Part shown: piece after piece, positions 1 through 12,900 of the stretch
How the letters are laid out: the number at the start of each line of letters is the position of its first letter
Position numbering within the stretch: the first letter of the stretch is position 1
From: Vanessa cardui
Lineage: Eukaryota; Arthropoda; Insecta; Lepidoptera; Nymphalidae
Assembly (NCBI RefSeq): GCF_905220365.1
Contig: NC_061146.1
Span: forward strand, 5,893,538 to 5,957,537
Reading direction: 5' to 3'
Length of the DNA stretch: 64,000 nucleotides
Translations under genes and position numbers: made by a program
The notes under the pieces: generated by a model
Databases searched by the model: none
What the model was told of the DNA's origin: nothing
What the model saw: the letters and a program-made list of their open reading frames with translations, nothing else

Positions 1-89
1 AGTAGATAGTTGAGTAGTTTTGCTACCATCTACCAACAAAATTAATTGACAAAATAATTTGACAGCTTAATTAAATTTATTGACGCATT

Positions 90-413
90 TTATTGAAGAG
101 TCGAGATGGCCCTGTGGTTAGAACGCGTGCATCCTAATCGATGATTGCGGGTTCACCCAGGCGAGCACCGCTGTTTCATGTGCTTAATTTGTCTTTATAA
201 TTCATCTCGTGCTCAGCGGTGAAGGAAAACATCGTGAGGAAACCTGCATGTGACAAATTTCATAGAAATTCTGCCACATGTGCATTCCACCAACCGCTTC
301 CGCATTGGAACAGCGTGGTGGAATATGTTCCAAACCTTCTCTTCAAAGGGAGAGGAGGCCTTTAGCCCAGCAGTGGGAATTTACAGGCTGTTGTTGTTGT
401 TGTAATTATTGAA
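90..413 (+). mobile_element. SINE-A, full length
   Basis: tRNA-derived SINE with Pol III box A (TGGCCCAGTGG type) and box B (GGGTTCACCC type) and a (TTG)n tail. The 8-base TTATTGAA is duplicated at 90-97 and 406-413. SINE-A is the commonest repeat in the window; the small protein-like frame starting MKENIVRKPACDK in many copies is SINE sequence, not a gene. Confidence 0.85.
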
Positions 414-888
414 ATATGACGTCATCAAAGATCAAATATGGTGGATGAAGCAGTTGGATAGTAAATTTATTACTATATATATAACAGTAGAATATATTGT
501 TTGGCCCGATATGGTCGTTTACATTGTCACTATCATTCGTAGGCGTAAATTATTGTTAGATTATCTCACTAACTCAATTGCCCGATGTGGCTTATGGCAT
601 AAACTCTAAGGGCGTAATTGTGACGTCACACTATTATTATTTGTTATTTTAAAGTAATTTGTTTTATTTAAATTATTTTGTCATAATGATTATTAAGTTA
701 GTGGGTCGCATGCAAACCTCCCGTTAATTTCGTAGATTTTTGCGAATTTAAAAACCTAGGACCGATTTAAAATTAATGACATCTGTACGCACGTTGTACT
801 TTTTTTTAATATATATATATATATCCTATTGCTATTCAATAAGCTACTTAGTTAATAAACTAATAAATTAACACTATTTTTTTTTCAG
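414..888. other. Intron sequence, nothing recognised
   Basis: AT-rich collagen intron with a (TA)n run near 810. I see no coding or repeat family signal. Confidence 0.5.
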
Positions 889-954
889 TTTCCCATCGTG
901 CCGCCCAATGTTGACCCTTATTTGGAACAAACGTGTAACCAGACATGTCCACCG
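889..954 (+). CDS. Collagen exon 1/15 in window (non-helical, CxxxC)
   Basis: A T-rich acceptor ending TTTTTTCAG precedes it and the donor is GTATGA. It encodes 22 residues without Gly-X-Y, including CNQTCPP. The paired Cys next to the helix could form inter-chain disulfides. Phase 0 to 0. Confidence 0.8.
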
Positions 955-3900
955 GTATGAGACTTCACCACATAAATACTGATGTAGTTCTTATAAGTAA
1001 ATTTGCATTAATAACTTAAATTTAATTTTCAAGGGTCCTGAAGGGCCCCCAGGCCCAAAAGGGGAGGAAGGTATTAGAGGTTACACAGGATTGCCGGTAA
1101 GGATGTGTTATATTATATCTCTGATTTTGACATACTTTAAGTTTTATTACTTTAAAGTAATTACTTTATAAAAACTTGTAGGGAGTACGTGGCTTGCAAG
1201 GGCCCCCTGGTATAGAGGGGCCTCCAGGGACTAAAGGGGAGAAAGGAGAAAGGGGACCAGCGGGAAACGCTAATAACGTATGTATTTTATTGACTATTTG
1301 TAAGACTATAATATATCGTACGTACAAAAATACAGATTATGGAGCTAATTTCCAAAGACTATTCAACTATGCAAGAGTACAAATTGTGCGTAACTTAGGG
1401 CGTTGTACTATATGTCGGTTGTTTGCCCAAATGGGATAAATCTGGCACAGGGTTTGATGTACTTCTAATGGAATGTAATTAATCTTTCAATTAAATATAT
1501 TATATTAGTAAAAGAATGTATTTTTTTTGTCTCTGATCAGATCAGACAAGAGATTGTGTATTCAGAGAAAAAGCTGAATAACATTACTGGTCCGATTTAA
1601 GATATCAAGAGCATTGCATTAAGCGTTTTGAATGAAAAAAATCTTTATTTTTGCGATATTCTAGGTGACAGTAGTTCCTGGACCTCCAGGAAAGGACGGT
1701 CCACGAGGATCGAAAGGCGAAAAAGGAGATCAAGGCTTTAAAGGTATATATTATTTCTTTCTTATAAAGACTCAAATATTAACCTTTCTCAGTTGTAAGC
1801 AATGAATAGTCATAACACATCATTAATTTAAATTCCCTTTGAAACCAAATATGAATAATATTCCATTTCAAACCAGCTAGCTAGCAAGCTACTGGTAATT
1901 TAGATTCAAGTATATTTATCACTACTAATAGGCTATTTGACTGGTTTTTTAAAATCCATTTTATATTATTAAGTAGAGGTTAAGGAACCCAGTAAAAGTT
2001 GTGTTTTTTATCTCTAGTACATATTTGCCGAAAAATATCATATTAAAAATTCCATATTTAAATAGCGCGCGAAAACGCTACGTGGACAATATGGCGCTGC
2101 AATGGGGTCGGTGACATCACTTTGCTGTATTTTAATCTGTGGTACTATATGTACCACAGATTAAAATATAGTACAGTAGAAAAGCAAGGTTTACAAGAAA
2201 GTGACTTCATCATAAGCCCGGCCAATCAGGAGCGTTTTGGGTCACGTGACAAACGTTTGAAAATATGCATTTTTATTTATTGATTTTTGAATAAATTAAC
2301 CCTTATCGTGGCAAAAAATTTTTTTCAAAGAAAAGCAAAAACAAATTATTTCGTTGGTTTCTTTGGGTTATAACATAAAAACATAAAAAAAATAAATTAA
2401 AAAATCATGATATGGAAATTTCGGAAAAACAATATGTATACTATAATATACATTGCTACGTTTACTGTGATTAGCGCATTTTTGGGACTGTATATTATAC
2501 TATACATTGCTTTATTTAGGCAGGGTTTGAATTAAACTGCTTTTAACATTTACCAAAAAATAAACGGCATAATTTTAAATAAAAATACATATATTACTGA
2601 TAATAAAAATATTTAATTAAAAAGAAATATTTTTTGAATAAAAACTTTACCTAATTAAAACCCTAAAAATGTTTTTATTATAAAAACATAGACTCTATTG
2701 CTTGTTGGTGACTCTAAAAAATAATTTAGTTTTTTCACATAACAAAGGTGAACCTTACACATTTGCCTATAATGCCTACAATTGCCCCTACAATTGCCTA
2801 TAATGATATTAATCGCCAAAAAATCTAGTATTTCTTCTTTTGTAACTTTTATGGATCTTCCAGTTCTTTGTGTGCTATTTAAATTAGTGTGAGTTATAAT
2901 GATATCTACTAAGTCTTCTAAAAAATCTATAAAATTTAACTAATGGAGACCAATAAGATGGTACATTTTTCAAAAACATAGGTTTGGCTATTTCTACATT
3001 GTTTTTGAACTGTGCTTTTTGCCAACGAAAGGTAAATTGATTTTTCTAGTACAGTAAAGAGGGTAAAGATGAAATTGAAGGTTCTGCGTCATAATTAGTC
3101 TCTGATGGATTAGGAAACACCTGTTTAAGAATGGAAGTAAGAAGAACTTCAGTTGTTTTGGCATAATTGTAATCTGTATGCGTTCCGTCATCATCAGAAC
3201 TTTGTAAGAGGTTTAACCTTTCGTAGCTGGAATTTATCGAGGCTGCTTCGGAACTTTCTGCCGGTCCAATCATTCCAGCTTCATCACGCTATTTGTCCCA
3301 TCACTTGAGTCAGAGTCTGCATTCTTTACAGGCACTAAGGATAAAATCCGCCTATCTTTTTCACTCATAGCAGTCTAAAACCAAAGCAAAAGAAACATGC
3401 AAAACAACCATCCCAACCATCATTCTAGTAAAGCAATAGTGTGTTATAGATAGGTAAATACTTTATTATTGGTCCCATAATGAAGAAAATTATCATGCAG
3501 TATTAATAAATAATAGAGAACACAAAATAATAATAAAAGAAATAATAATTTTATGGAAATCGAGCCCACAACCTCGTGAGTATCTCAGCAGACGATTTCT
3601 AAAATCAACAGGGTAGTAGGTTCTTTTTAAATTATAATAAAATTGATTCAGTAGTTCAAATAGAAAAGAAGATTGCAAGTATCTTAAATTTATTTTAAAG
3701 TTTAGTAAGTTTAGAGTAAAATAATATTGATCCCGTGAAGTTAGCAATGTATATTATTCTATACACATCAAATGAAAGGTAAATTACTCCTTTTGTGGCA
3801 TTGTATAGTATAATATACGTTAGTAAAAAACACGACAAATTCATGCTAATTCGTATAGAGAAAACAGTAATTTTATAAAAATATGTAACTTCAGACATTA

Positions 3901-6900
3901 CAGAATGTTTATTTTATAAAATACATACACATTAAGGCGCATAATAATAAAAATAAAATAAAACTTACCTTGGATAAAAAATAACGGTTCATCTTGACAG
4001 TTATTTTTCAAATTTGATTTAACATTATTACAGATAATGTAATATTTTTATTTTTTAAGTATAAAGAAACGTCTAGAAATGTCATTTGTTCAATAAAACT
4101 ATGTTAAAATATATTTGTTATAATAGTATATTTTTGTGAAGTTATATGTATAATATACTATACAAAATAAAGATAAGGGTTAAGTATTATTTTCAACTTT
4201 CGTTAGTAAATAACCATTTTTAAACTACATAATATACACTGATTACATTAATAAATTTATTTTTCGCATTGTCAAATAGCCTATTGGGCCCTAATTGATT
4301 AATAAAAATAATTTCGTAATAACTAACTAAGATATATTATTTTTCACTCGGTCGTACTGTTAATATCATGCATCTTTAATAACTTCTGTATATTTATAAA
4401 CAAATTATTTATTTTCACGTATGGACATCATTAGAAGATCACTTAAAACGTCGAGATTCTAATATCGTAGCACCTTAGTGAGCGGTTAGCGTATTTGGTG
4501 ACTGAAATTTAGACTTATCTTGGTGGTAGGGCTTTGTGAAAGCCCGTCTGGGTAGGTACCACCCACTCATCAGTTATTCTACCGCCAAATAACAGTACTC
4601 AGTATTGTTGTGTTCCGGTTTGAAGGGTGAGTAAGTCAATGTAACTACAGGCACAAGGGACGTAACATCTCAGTTCCCAAGGTTGGTGGCACATTGACGA
4701 TGTAAGGAATAGTTAATATTTCTTACAGCTTCATTGTCTATGGGTGATGGTGACCACTTACCATCAGGTGGCCCATATGCTCGTCAGCTATAACATAAAA
4801 AAATGTAGCAAATTTTTGGTCAAGATATTTGAAAATTCAACGATTATATCTTTAGTCAATGTTCATCAAAATTTTGAGTAATTCTCCACAATTGACCATT
4901 TTAATTATAAAGCCGAAGTAGTGAATTGGGTGTGTTAACTTTCAACCATACCAAACCAAGAAATCTTTCGATGAAGTGAAGATTCATGCTAAATGAAGTA
5001 GAACATTTGTTGTATATAAATACATATATATAAATGTAAATACATATGAGACAACATCACGTATAGTACGACACAACTTAGATGTAGCATCGGCAAAATT
5101 CGTAAAACCGATCACATCCGAATTGAGTACGCTATCCCAAATTATCAATATTTATTTCTCATGCGAATATGATCTTTACACAAACGTATAGTACGACACA
5201 ACTTAGATGTCGCATCGGCAAAATTCGTAAAACCGATCACATCCGAATTGAGTACGCTATCTCAAATTATCAATATTTATTTCTCACGCGAATATGATCT
5301 TTGCACAAACGTAATAACTTGTAATATCATATGACCTAATATATTCGTCAATTTGTCGCGTCGATTTACATGCACTTGCTTTCTCTGACGCGTGAATCTA
5401 TAGCGACGAATAGCGTCGAATGGCGCGATAGGGAGCTATTTCTATTGGTCGTGTAAATCGCCAGTAATCGGTTTTATTTTCATGCCATTGCATTTTCCGA
5501 TGCTACATCTAATTTGTGTCGTACTATACTAACTTGTAATATCATATGACCTAATATATTCGTCAATTTGACACGTCGATTAACATGCACTTGCTTTATC
5601 TGACGCGAGGTTTTATTTTCATTTCATTGCATTTTCCGATGCTACATCTAATTTGTGTCGTACTATACATTCCTCTGATTCCAAAGTAAGTAGCTAAAGC
5701 ACTTGTGTTATGGAAAATCAGAAGCAATGTACCACAAACACCCAGACCCAAGACAACATAGAAAACTAATGATAATTTACATCGACCAGGGAATCGAACC
5801 CAGGACCTCGGAGTGGCGTACCCATGAAAACCGGTGTACCCAACTCGACCACGGACGGTCGTTATTATACTACCATATTTATCCATATTCCTCAGTTCTT
5901 CGACGATTTAGTGTGTTGTTGGTATTTTAGGTGATCCAGGTGAGGCTGGGTTAGTTGGCTTAGCTGGACTTCCAGGAGTAGACGGAAGAGACGTAAGCAT
6001 ACAAAATCAAGATATTTTTCATTTAAGACTCTTATGAGTTGAATCGTCGTTTGGTTTGCATTGTATTTACATTTGACTACTTTGAAGAATCAAATCAATA
6101 ACGCGTGCATCTTAACCGATGATCGCGGGTTCAAACCCAGGCAAAAGGCTGTTTCATGTGCTTAATTAGTCTTTATAATTCATCTCGTGCTCAGCGGTGA
6201 AGGAAAACATCGTGAGGAAACCTGCATGTGACAAATTTCATAGAAATTCTGCCACATATGTATTCCACCAACTCGCATTGGAACAGCGTGTTGGAATATG
6301 TTCCAAACCTTCTCCTCAAAGGGAGTTGAGGCCTTTAGCCCAGCAGTGGGAATTTACAGGCTGTTGTTATATTATTATATTATATACTTTGAAGAATCAG
6401 CAAGAGACAGCAAGAGATTAAATACTCTCTCATATGTAGTACATAGTCCAGTTAACATATATACATATGTTATATTACATTATACATTGTTATACAGTGA
6501 ATACAAGCATATTAACAAACTTTGGACTAAGTGATAAAATGTTACTAAAAACATTAATTTAAAGTAAAATAAATTAGTGCATCTAATTTTAATACTTAAA
6601 CAAATGACGTCATTAACAGGGTGCCCCGGGTCCCCCTGGTCCTATGGGGCTTCGCGGAGAACCAGGCCCCATAGGCCCTCCCGGTCCAGCAACTAACATC
6701 AACGTTCCATTAACTCATGGTATTGTATAACAATTTAATATATAATTTATATTATCGAATTAATGAAACTAGAAACTACTTAGATATATAACTTAGGAGC
6801 CAAGGAATCATTAAGGTATAGATTTGAAGAAATTAAGATATTAACTGATGCTTCTCAATACTATATTTTGTAATGTTTTTATGAGAAAATGTGATTCTCA

Positions 6901-9900
6901 TATCATCGGTACAAGGAACAAACACAATCTTGTTACTCCTGTTACTCGACTGCAAAGAGTCAGTAACTCTTTTGTGGGGCAATGTGTACGGTTTTACAAC
7001 AGGATCCCAGAAATCGTTCAAAATGCCTCTGTTGCCAAATTTAAAAAAAATTGTTAAGGAACGCTTGAGTGCAAAAGGTTACTATACAATTAGCGAGTTT
7101 ATGTTTGATAGCACACCTTGGGAATGAAACGATTTCACGACGACAAAAAAAGACCCGCTGAGTTTCTTTCGCCGGTTCTTCTCAGGTCAGGGTGTTCCTT
7201 TTTCCGAACCGGTGTTAGTGTTTATTTGACAATCAATAAGTAAGTGTGATGCTTCTATAGTGAATAAAGGAATTTGGGTTTGAGTTTGAGTTAGATACTA
7301 TTGAAAATTAAAGGAAAACATATTATGATAGAATCCAGCTGATTCAGTAGTTAAAATGTCTGTCTTAATCGATGATTGCTGGGTCATATCTAGACACTGA
7401 ATTTTGAATCATCACGTGATAATCAGCGTCGAATGATGCAATAAGGAGCTACTTCTATTAGTTGTATAAATCAGCAGTAATCAGTTTTATTGAATTTGCT
7501 GATGCTATACTTACTTCTGCCGTTTTATACATGTGAATCCAAATCGAAATGCAGTGTATTCAAATAATGTCCAAAATGATTTTTTTTTATTTATTTATAT
7601 ACAGGGTTATTGGTAACTCGTTGTATATCCGTTAGGAGGTGATAGGGGTGACTATTTGCAATAAATTTAACCCCCATATGCATAATCCAAATGTGACCCA
7701 TATTTTTGACAAATATTGAAAAAAGCTAAAAGCCGTGATAACTCAAGATTGGGTCACTTTTGGATTATGCATATGGGGGTTAAGATTATTGCAAATAGTC
7801 ACCCCTATCACCTCCTAACGGATAAATAAATAAATATGACACAACATCACATACATTACTCTGATTCCAATGTAAATAGCTGAAGCACTTGTGTTATGGA
7901 AATCAGAAGTAACGACGGTACCACAAACACCCAGACCCAAGACAACATAGAAAACTAATGGTAATCTACATCGACTCGGACGGGAATCGAACCCGGGACC
8001 TCAGAGTTTCGTACCCATGAAAACCGGTGTACACACCACTCGACCATGGAGGTCGTCAAATGATCGATATACGTCGAGTTACCAATAACCCTGTATATTG
8101 ATCAAGTTATTCCACTAAAGGTCAAAAGGGGGAGAGAGGTCTTCCTGGAAAGCCAGGGCGTGATGGAGTACCTGGGCCGATTGGACCACCGGGGTTGTCC
8201 GGTGTCGCTGTCAGTACTTATTATTTTATTTGTTTATCATTTTAAAATCAATGAGGAAATGTTTTCCTTTGTAATGTATACAAAGTTTTTTTTTATTTTT
8301 ATGTTATAGATTGGCGGACGAGCATATGAGCCACCTGATGGTAAGTGGTCACCATCACCCATAGACAATGACGCTGTAAGAAATATTAACTATTCCTTAC
8401 ATCGTCAATGTGCCACCAACCTTGGGAACTAGGATGATATGTCCCTTGTGCCTGTAGATACACTGGCTCACTCACCCTTCAGACCGGAACACAACAATAC
8501 TGAGTACTGTTATTTGGCGGTAGAATAACTGATGAGTGGGTGGTACCTACCCAGACGGGCTTGCACAAAGCCCTACCGCCAAGTAGAAAGAAGCTGCGTT
8601 TCGCAGTTTCTTTCTCACTTGTGAAATATTAACAACCGATGTACAGTCAGAGTAAGAAAACCTTCGTCAGTTTTTAAATTTATTCCTTGACAAGTCTTAA
8701 GCTCTTAGTACCTTTTGCATCTAAACATCAAATAATTGCGACGCAATATTTAATTCTCGATCGGTAATGACAGATTATCGCTCACACTGAGCACACGAAA
8801 ATAGATCTTAAGGTGACGAACCTTTTCTTACCCCGACTGTAAAATGATACGCCATTTTGTTACCTGAATGTATCCTATTAATTCTGATATTTCGATGGTG
8901 TTCTGCAGTGAGATTCGAGTTTCTTGTTACAGAATTACCTTTTAGATTTAGATTTCTTAGTTGAGATGTATTTTTATGTCATTATTTCTATAAATGAAAT
9001 GGTTTGGTAAATGTTTTTCTATAGATAAGTTCAATGGTATTTATTATTTTTGCTAGGGTCAACCAGGTATACAAGGTCCACCAGGTGTACCTGGTATACC
9101 AGGAGGCAGAGGGTTGCCAGGCGTGCAGGGATCTCCAGGCGAAAGGGGCCCTGAAGGACCGCAAGTAAGTATATTTTTTGCCACCATTTTGGTATAAATG
9201 CCATTAATATAATACCAATCATTAGCTCAGGACATATGGAATTTGCAAATCGTCGGCTGATTTAGAAGATCACATACCCAAAAGCTAAAGGCTGGTTAAG
9301 GTTGAATTTTTCGTAAGAAAAGTTTTAGTAGCAGACACGTAGAAGGCAATATTTACACTGCAGTGCTTTGGTATAGTTACACGAGTACTTTATTCAAGTA
9401 GGCTCTTACAAGCACTTTTGAATCGTCATTTAACAACTGTATTAAGTGAAGCTACAACCGTTTCGGAAAGTAGATTCTAGCGAGAAGAGCCGGCAAGAAA
9501 ATCAGTAGTTCAATGACTTTTATGCTCTTTCTGGACCAATGCCCTATACCCAATGATATTCTAATAAACAGATATGTTATATCCAAACTAAACAACAGAA
9601 GAAAATGTGCCGCGCCGGGGACCGTTTATTTTACATTTCGTTACAAGTAAAAATAATAGGTTGATAAAAACAATAAGTAAAAGGGATAACTAGATGTTTT
9701 AATTACGCAAATTACTACAAAATTATGATGTATTATAACGTATTACTGGTATAATTATGATGAAAACGACTAAAGGCAAACGTCCCAATTAGGACGTTTT
9801 CTAGTCTTCACTTTTTGCGCGTTAATGACATATCTGTTTACTAGAACATCATTGCCTTGACCCCAGATTAGGAAAGTTACCTATTTAAAAGGATACTAAT

Positions 9901-12900
9901 GCAAGGTAATGGAGTCGTCATCGTGTGGATGTTGGTTCAACGTGATGACACGGGTTTGAGAAAGAATTGAAAATAATAGTATAGTCGGGGTAAAAAAAGG
10001 TGCGTCGCCTTAAGGTCTATTTTCGTGTGCTCAATACGAGCGATAAAATCTGCTTTATCCACCGAGAATGACATATTGCGTCGCAATGATTTTATGTTTA
10101 GATTCAAAACGTATTAAGAGTTAAATACTTGATAAAGGAATGAATTTGAGAACTGACGAAGGTTTTCTTAGTCTGACTGTACAATCAAATAATAAAAAAA
10201 AGACGTGTTAAACAAATTTTTAGACACTGTCTATGAGTCAAGATGGCCCAGTGGTTAGAACGCGTGCATCTTAACCGATTATTGCGGGTTCAAACCCAGG
10301 CAAGCACCGCTGATTCGTGTGCTTAATTTGTCTTTATAATTCATCTCGTGCTCAGCGGTGAAGGAAAACATCGTGAGGAAACCTTCATGTGACAAATTTC
10401 ATATAAATTCTGCCATATGTGTATTCCACCAACCCGCATTGCACCAGCGTGGTGGAATATGTTCCAAACCTTCTCCTCAAAGGGAGAGGAGGCCTTTAGC
10501 CCAGCAGTGGGAATTTACTGGCTGTTGTTGTAGTTGTTGTTGTTGACTGTCTATGTTACCAGGGTCCTGAAGGGCCGAGAGGATTACCCGGAGTACCTGG
10601 TCCACCTGGAATAACTGCATCACCATCTATTAGTTTACTTGGGTCACCTGGACTTCAAGGGGAGAAGGGTCAGGTAAGCAAAAATTTAGATTTCAAGATA
10701 TTTTCAATATCGGAGGAGATATGGCCCAGTTGTTGGAACGCGTGCATCTTAACCGATGATTGCGGGTTCAACCCAGGCAGGCATCACTTATTATTCATGT
10801 GCTTAATTTGTGTTCATAATTCATCTCGTGCTCGGCGGTGCAGGAAAACATCTTGAGGAAACCTGCATGTGACAAATTTCATAGAAATTCTGCCACATGT
10901 GTATTCCACAAACCCGCATTGGAGGAATATGTTTCGAAACTTCTCCTCAAAGGGAGAGAGGTCTTAGCCCAGCAGTGGGAAATTTATAGGCTGTTGGTGT
11001 GGTGGTGGTGGGTTCAATTTTGGACTTGACAATTCTGACAAAGCTTGTTATATCCAATTTTGCATAAATTAAGTCTCATGAAGAGTTATCTTTACAATTT
11101 TTAATAATTTAAAATATTATGTATGTAGCTTTATATTCCAAAACTTTTTGGGGTAGAAAGGAGAAAGCGGCCTTCCAGGATTTCCAGGACGAAATGGAAT
11201 AGATGGTGTTCCAGGCGTTCCAGGACAGAGGGGACTACCGGGTTTGCCAGCACCCAGTAGTATCGTTACTCAGGTAAGATTGCAATGATGATTAAGTTTA
11301 CTAGTCGAAGAAATATAAATTTTAGTTTGATGGTAAAATTCGATTTCAATTACACGTTAGGCAATTTCCTGATTGTAGTGCTCAATGATATTCTAATAAA
11401 CAGATATGTTATACCCATACTAAACAACAGAAAAAAAGTGTGCCGCGCCGTGGACCGTTTATTTTACATTTCGTTACAAGTAATAAGGATAGCTTGATAA
11501 AAAAACAATAAGTAAAAGGGATAACTACATGTTTTAATTACGCAAAACGTATTACTGCATTATTATGATGTATTATAACGTATTACTGGCATAATTATGA
11601 TGAAAACGGCTAAAGGCAAACGTCCCGATTAGGACGTTTTCTAGTCTTCACTTTTTGCGCTTTAATGACATATCTGTTTACTAGAACACCGTTGGTCGTG
11701 CTGCTTTAGTATTTTAATATGTATTTGTTCTAGCCATCGTCAATATCAGAGAATGAAGTTAGAAATATCTGCGAAGATCTCATTAAAGGTAAAATGGAAT
11801 TGTATTTATAAATTGCCCTATAAGGCAAGATTACCTCATTGGATATTAGCTATATTACAAGGCAGCAGATCTCATAATCTTGGACAAATAGATAGATAAA
11901 AAATCTACGTAAACATAGAGCATGTTTGAAATTTGGGAGCCAGCCACGTCTCGGACATTTATTAGTGCTGCATGTGAACCAACCTAGTCGAGATGGCCCA
12001 GTGGTTCGAACGCGTGCATCTTAACCGATGATTGCGGGTTCAAACCCAGGCAAGCACCGCTGATTCATGTGCTTAATTTGTCTTTATAATTCATCTCGTG
12101 CTCAGCGGTGAAGGAAAACATCGCGAGGAAACCTGCATGTGACAAATTTCATAGAAATTCTGCCACATGTGTATTCCACCAACCCGCATTGGGACAGCGT
12201 GGTGGAATATGTTCCAAACCTCCTCAAAGGGAGAGGAGGCCTTTACCCCAGCAGTGGGAATTTACAGGCTGTTGTTGTGTTGTTGTTGTGAACCATCTAG
12301 GGATATCTCTAATCGGGCTAAAAGATTGAGAGACTAAGAACAGCAACTTTGTACTCTTGAGTTGCTGATAATTTTGCTGAGATGCTTTTTAATTTCCTGT
12401 GCTGTCTCTTGGGTGACCCATCCGATTATAAGAGGGAGGTAACCTGTTTGTTAATCTCTTAGATTGTTAGCTATTCACTGTAGAAAATGGCTGCTGAGAA
12501 TTAAATCGAATCCATCCCACTTTTGTTGTAAATTTTAATTGTTTGTTTGTTTTTTTTTGTATAGGTTGGCGGACGAGCATATGGGACACCTGATGGAAAG
12601 TGGTCACCATCACCCATAGACAATAACGCTGTAAAATATATTACCTTACATCGTCAATGCGCCACCAACCTTGGGAACTAAGATGTTATGTCCCTTGTGC
12701 CTGTAGTTACACTGGCTCACTCACCCTTCAAACCGAAACACAACAATACTGAGTACTGTTATTTAGCAGTAGAATAACTGATGAGTGGGTGGTACCTACC
12801 CAGACGGGCACAAAGCCCTACCACCAAGTAAACGTTGGATAATTTTTATATATTATTATTTTTTTATAAATAGAACGATTCAAAGAGTTGGCAGCATCAT

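Noticed and set aside
103..170. tRNA-like sequences in SINE-A and SINE-C copies
   Set aside because: Perfect Pol III boxes but no closed acceptor stem, and each continues into a SINE body and tail; they recur dozens of times.
6197..6421. Small protein family starting MKENIVRKPACDK, seen at many places
   Set aside because: It is a chance open frame within SINE-A, with different ends at each copy.
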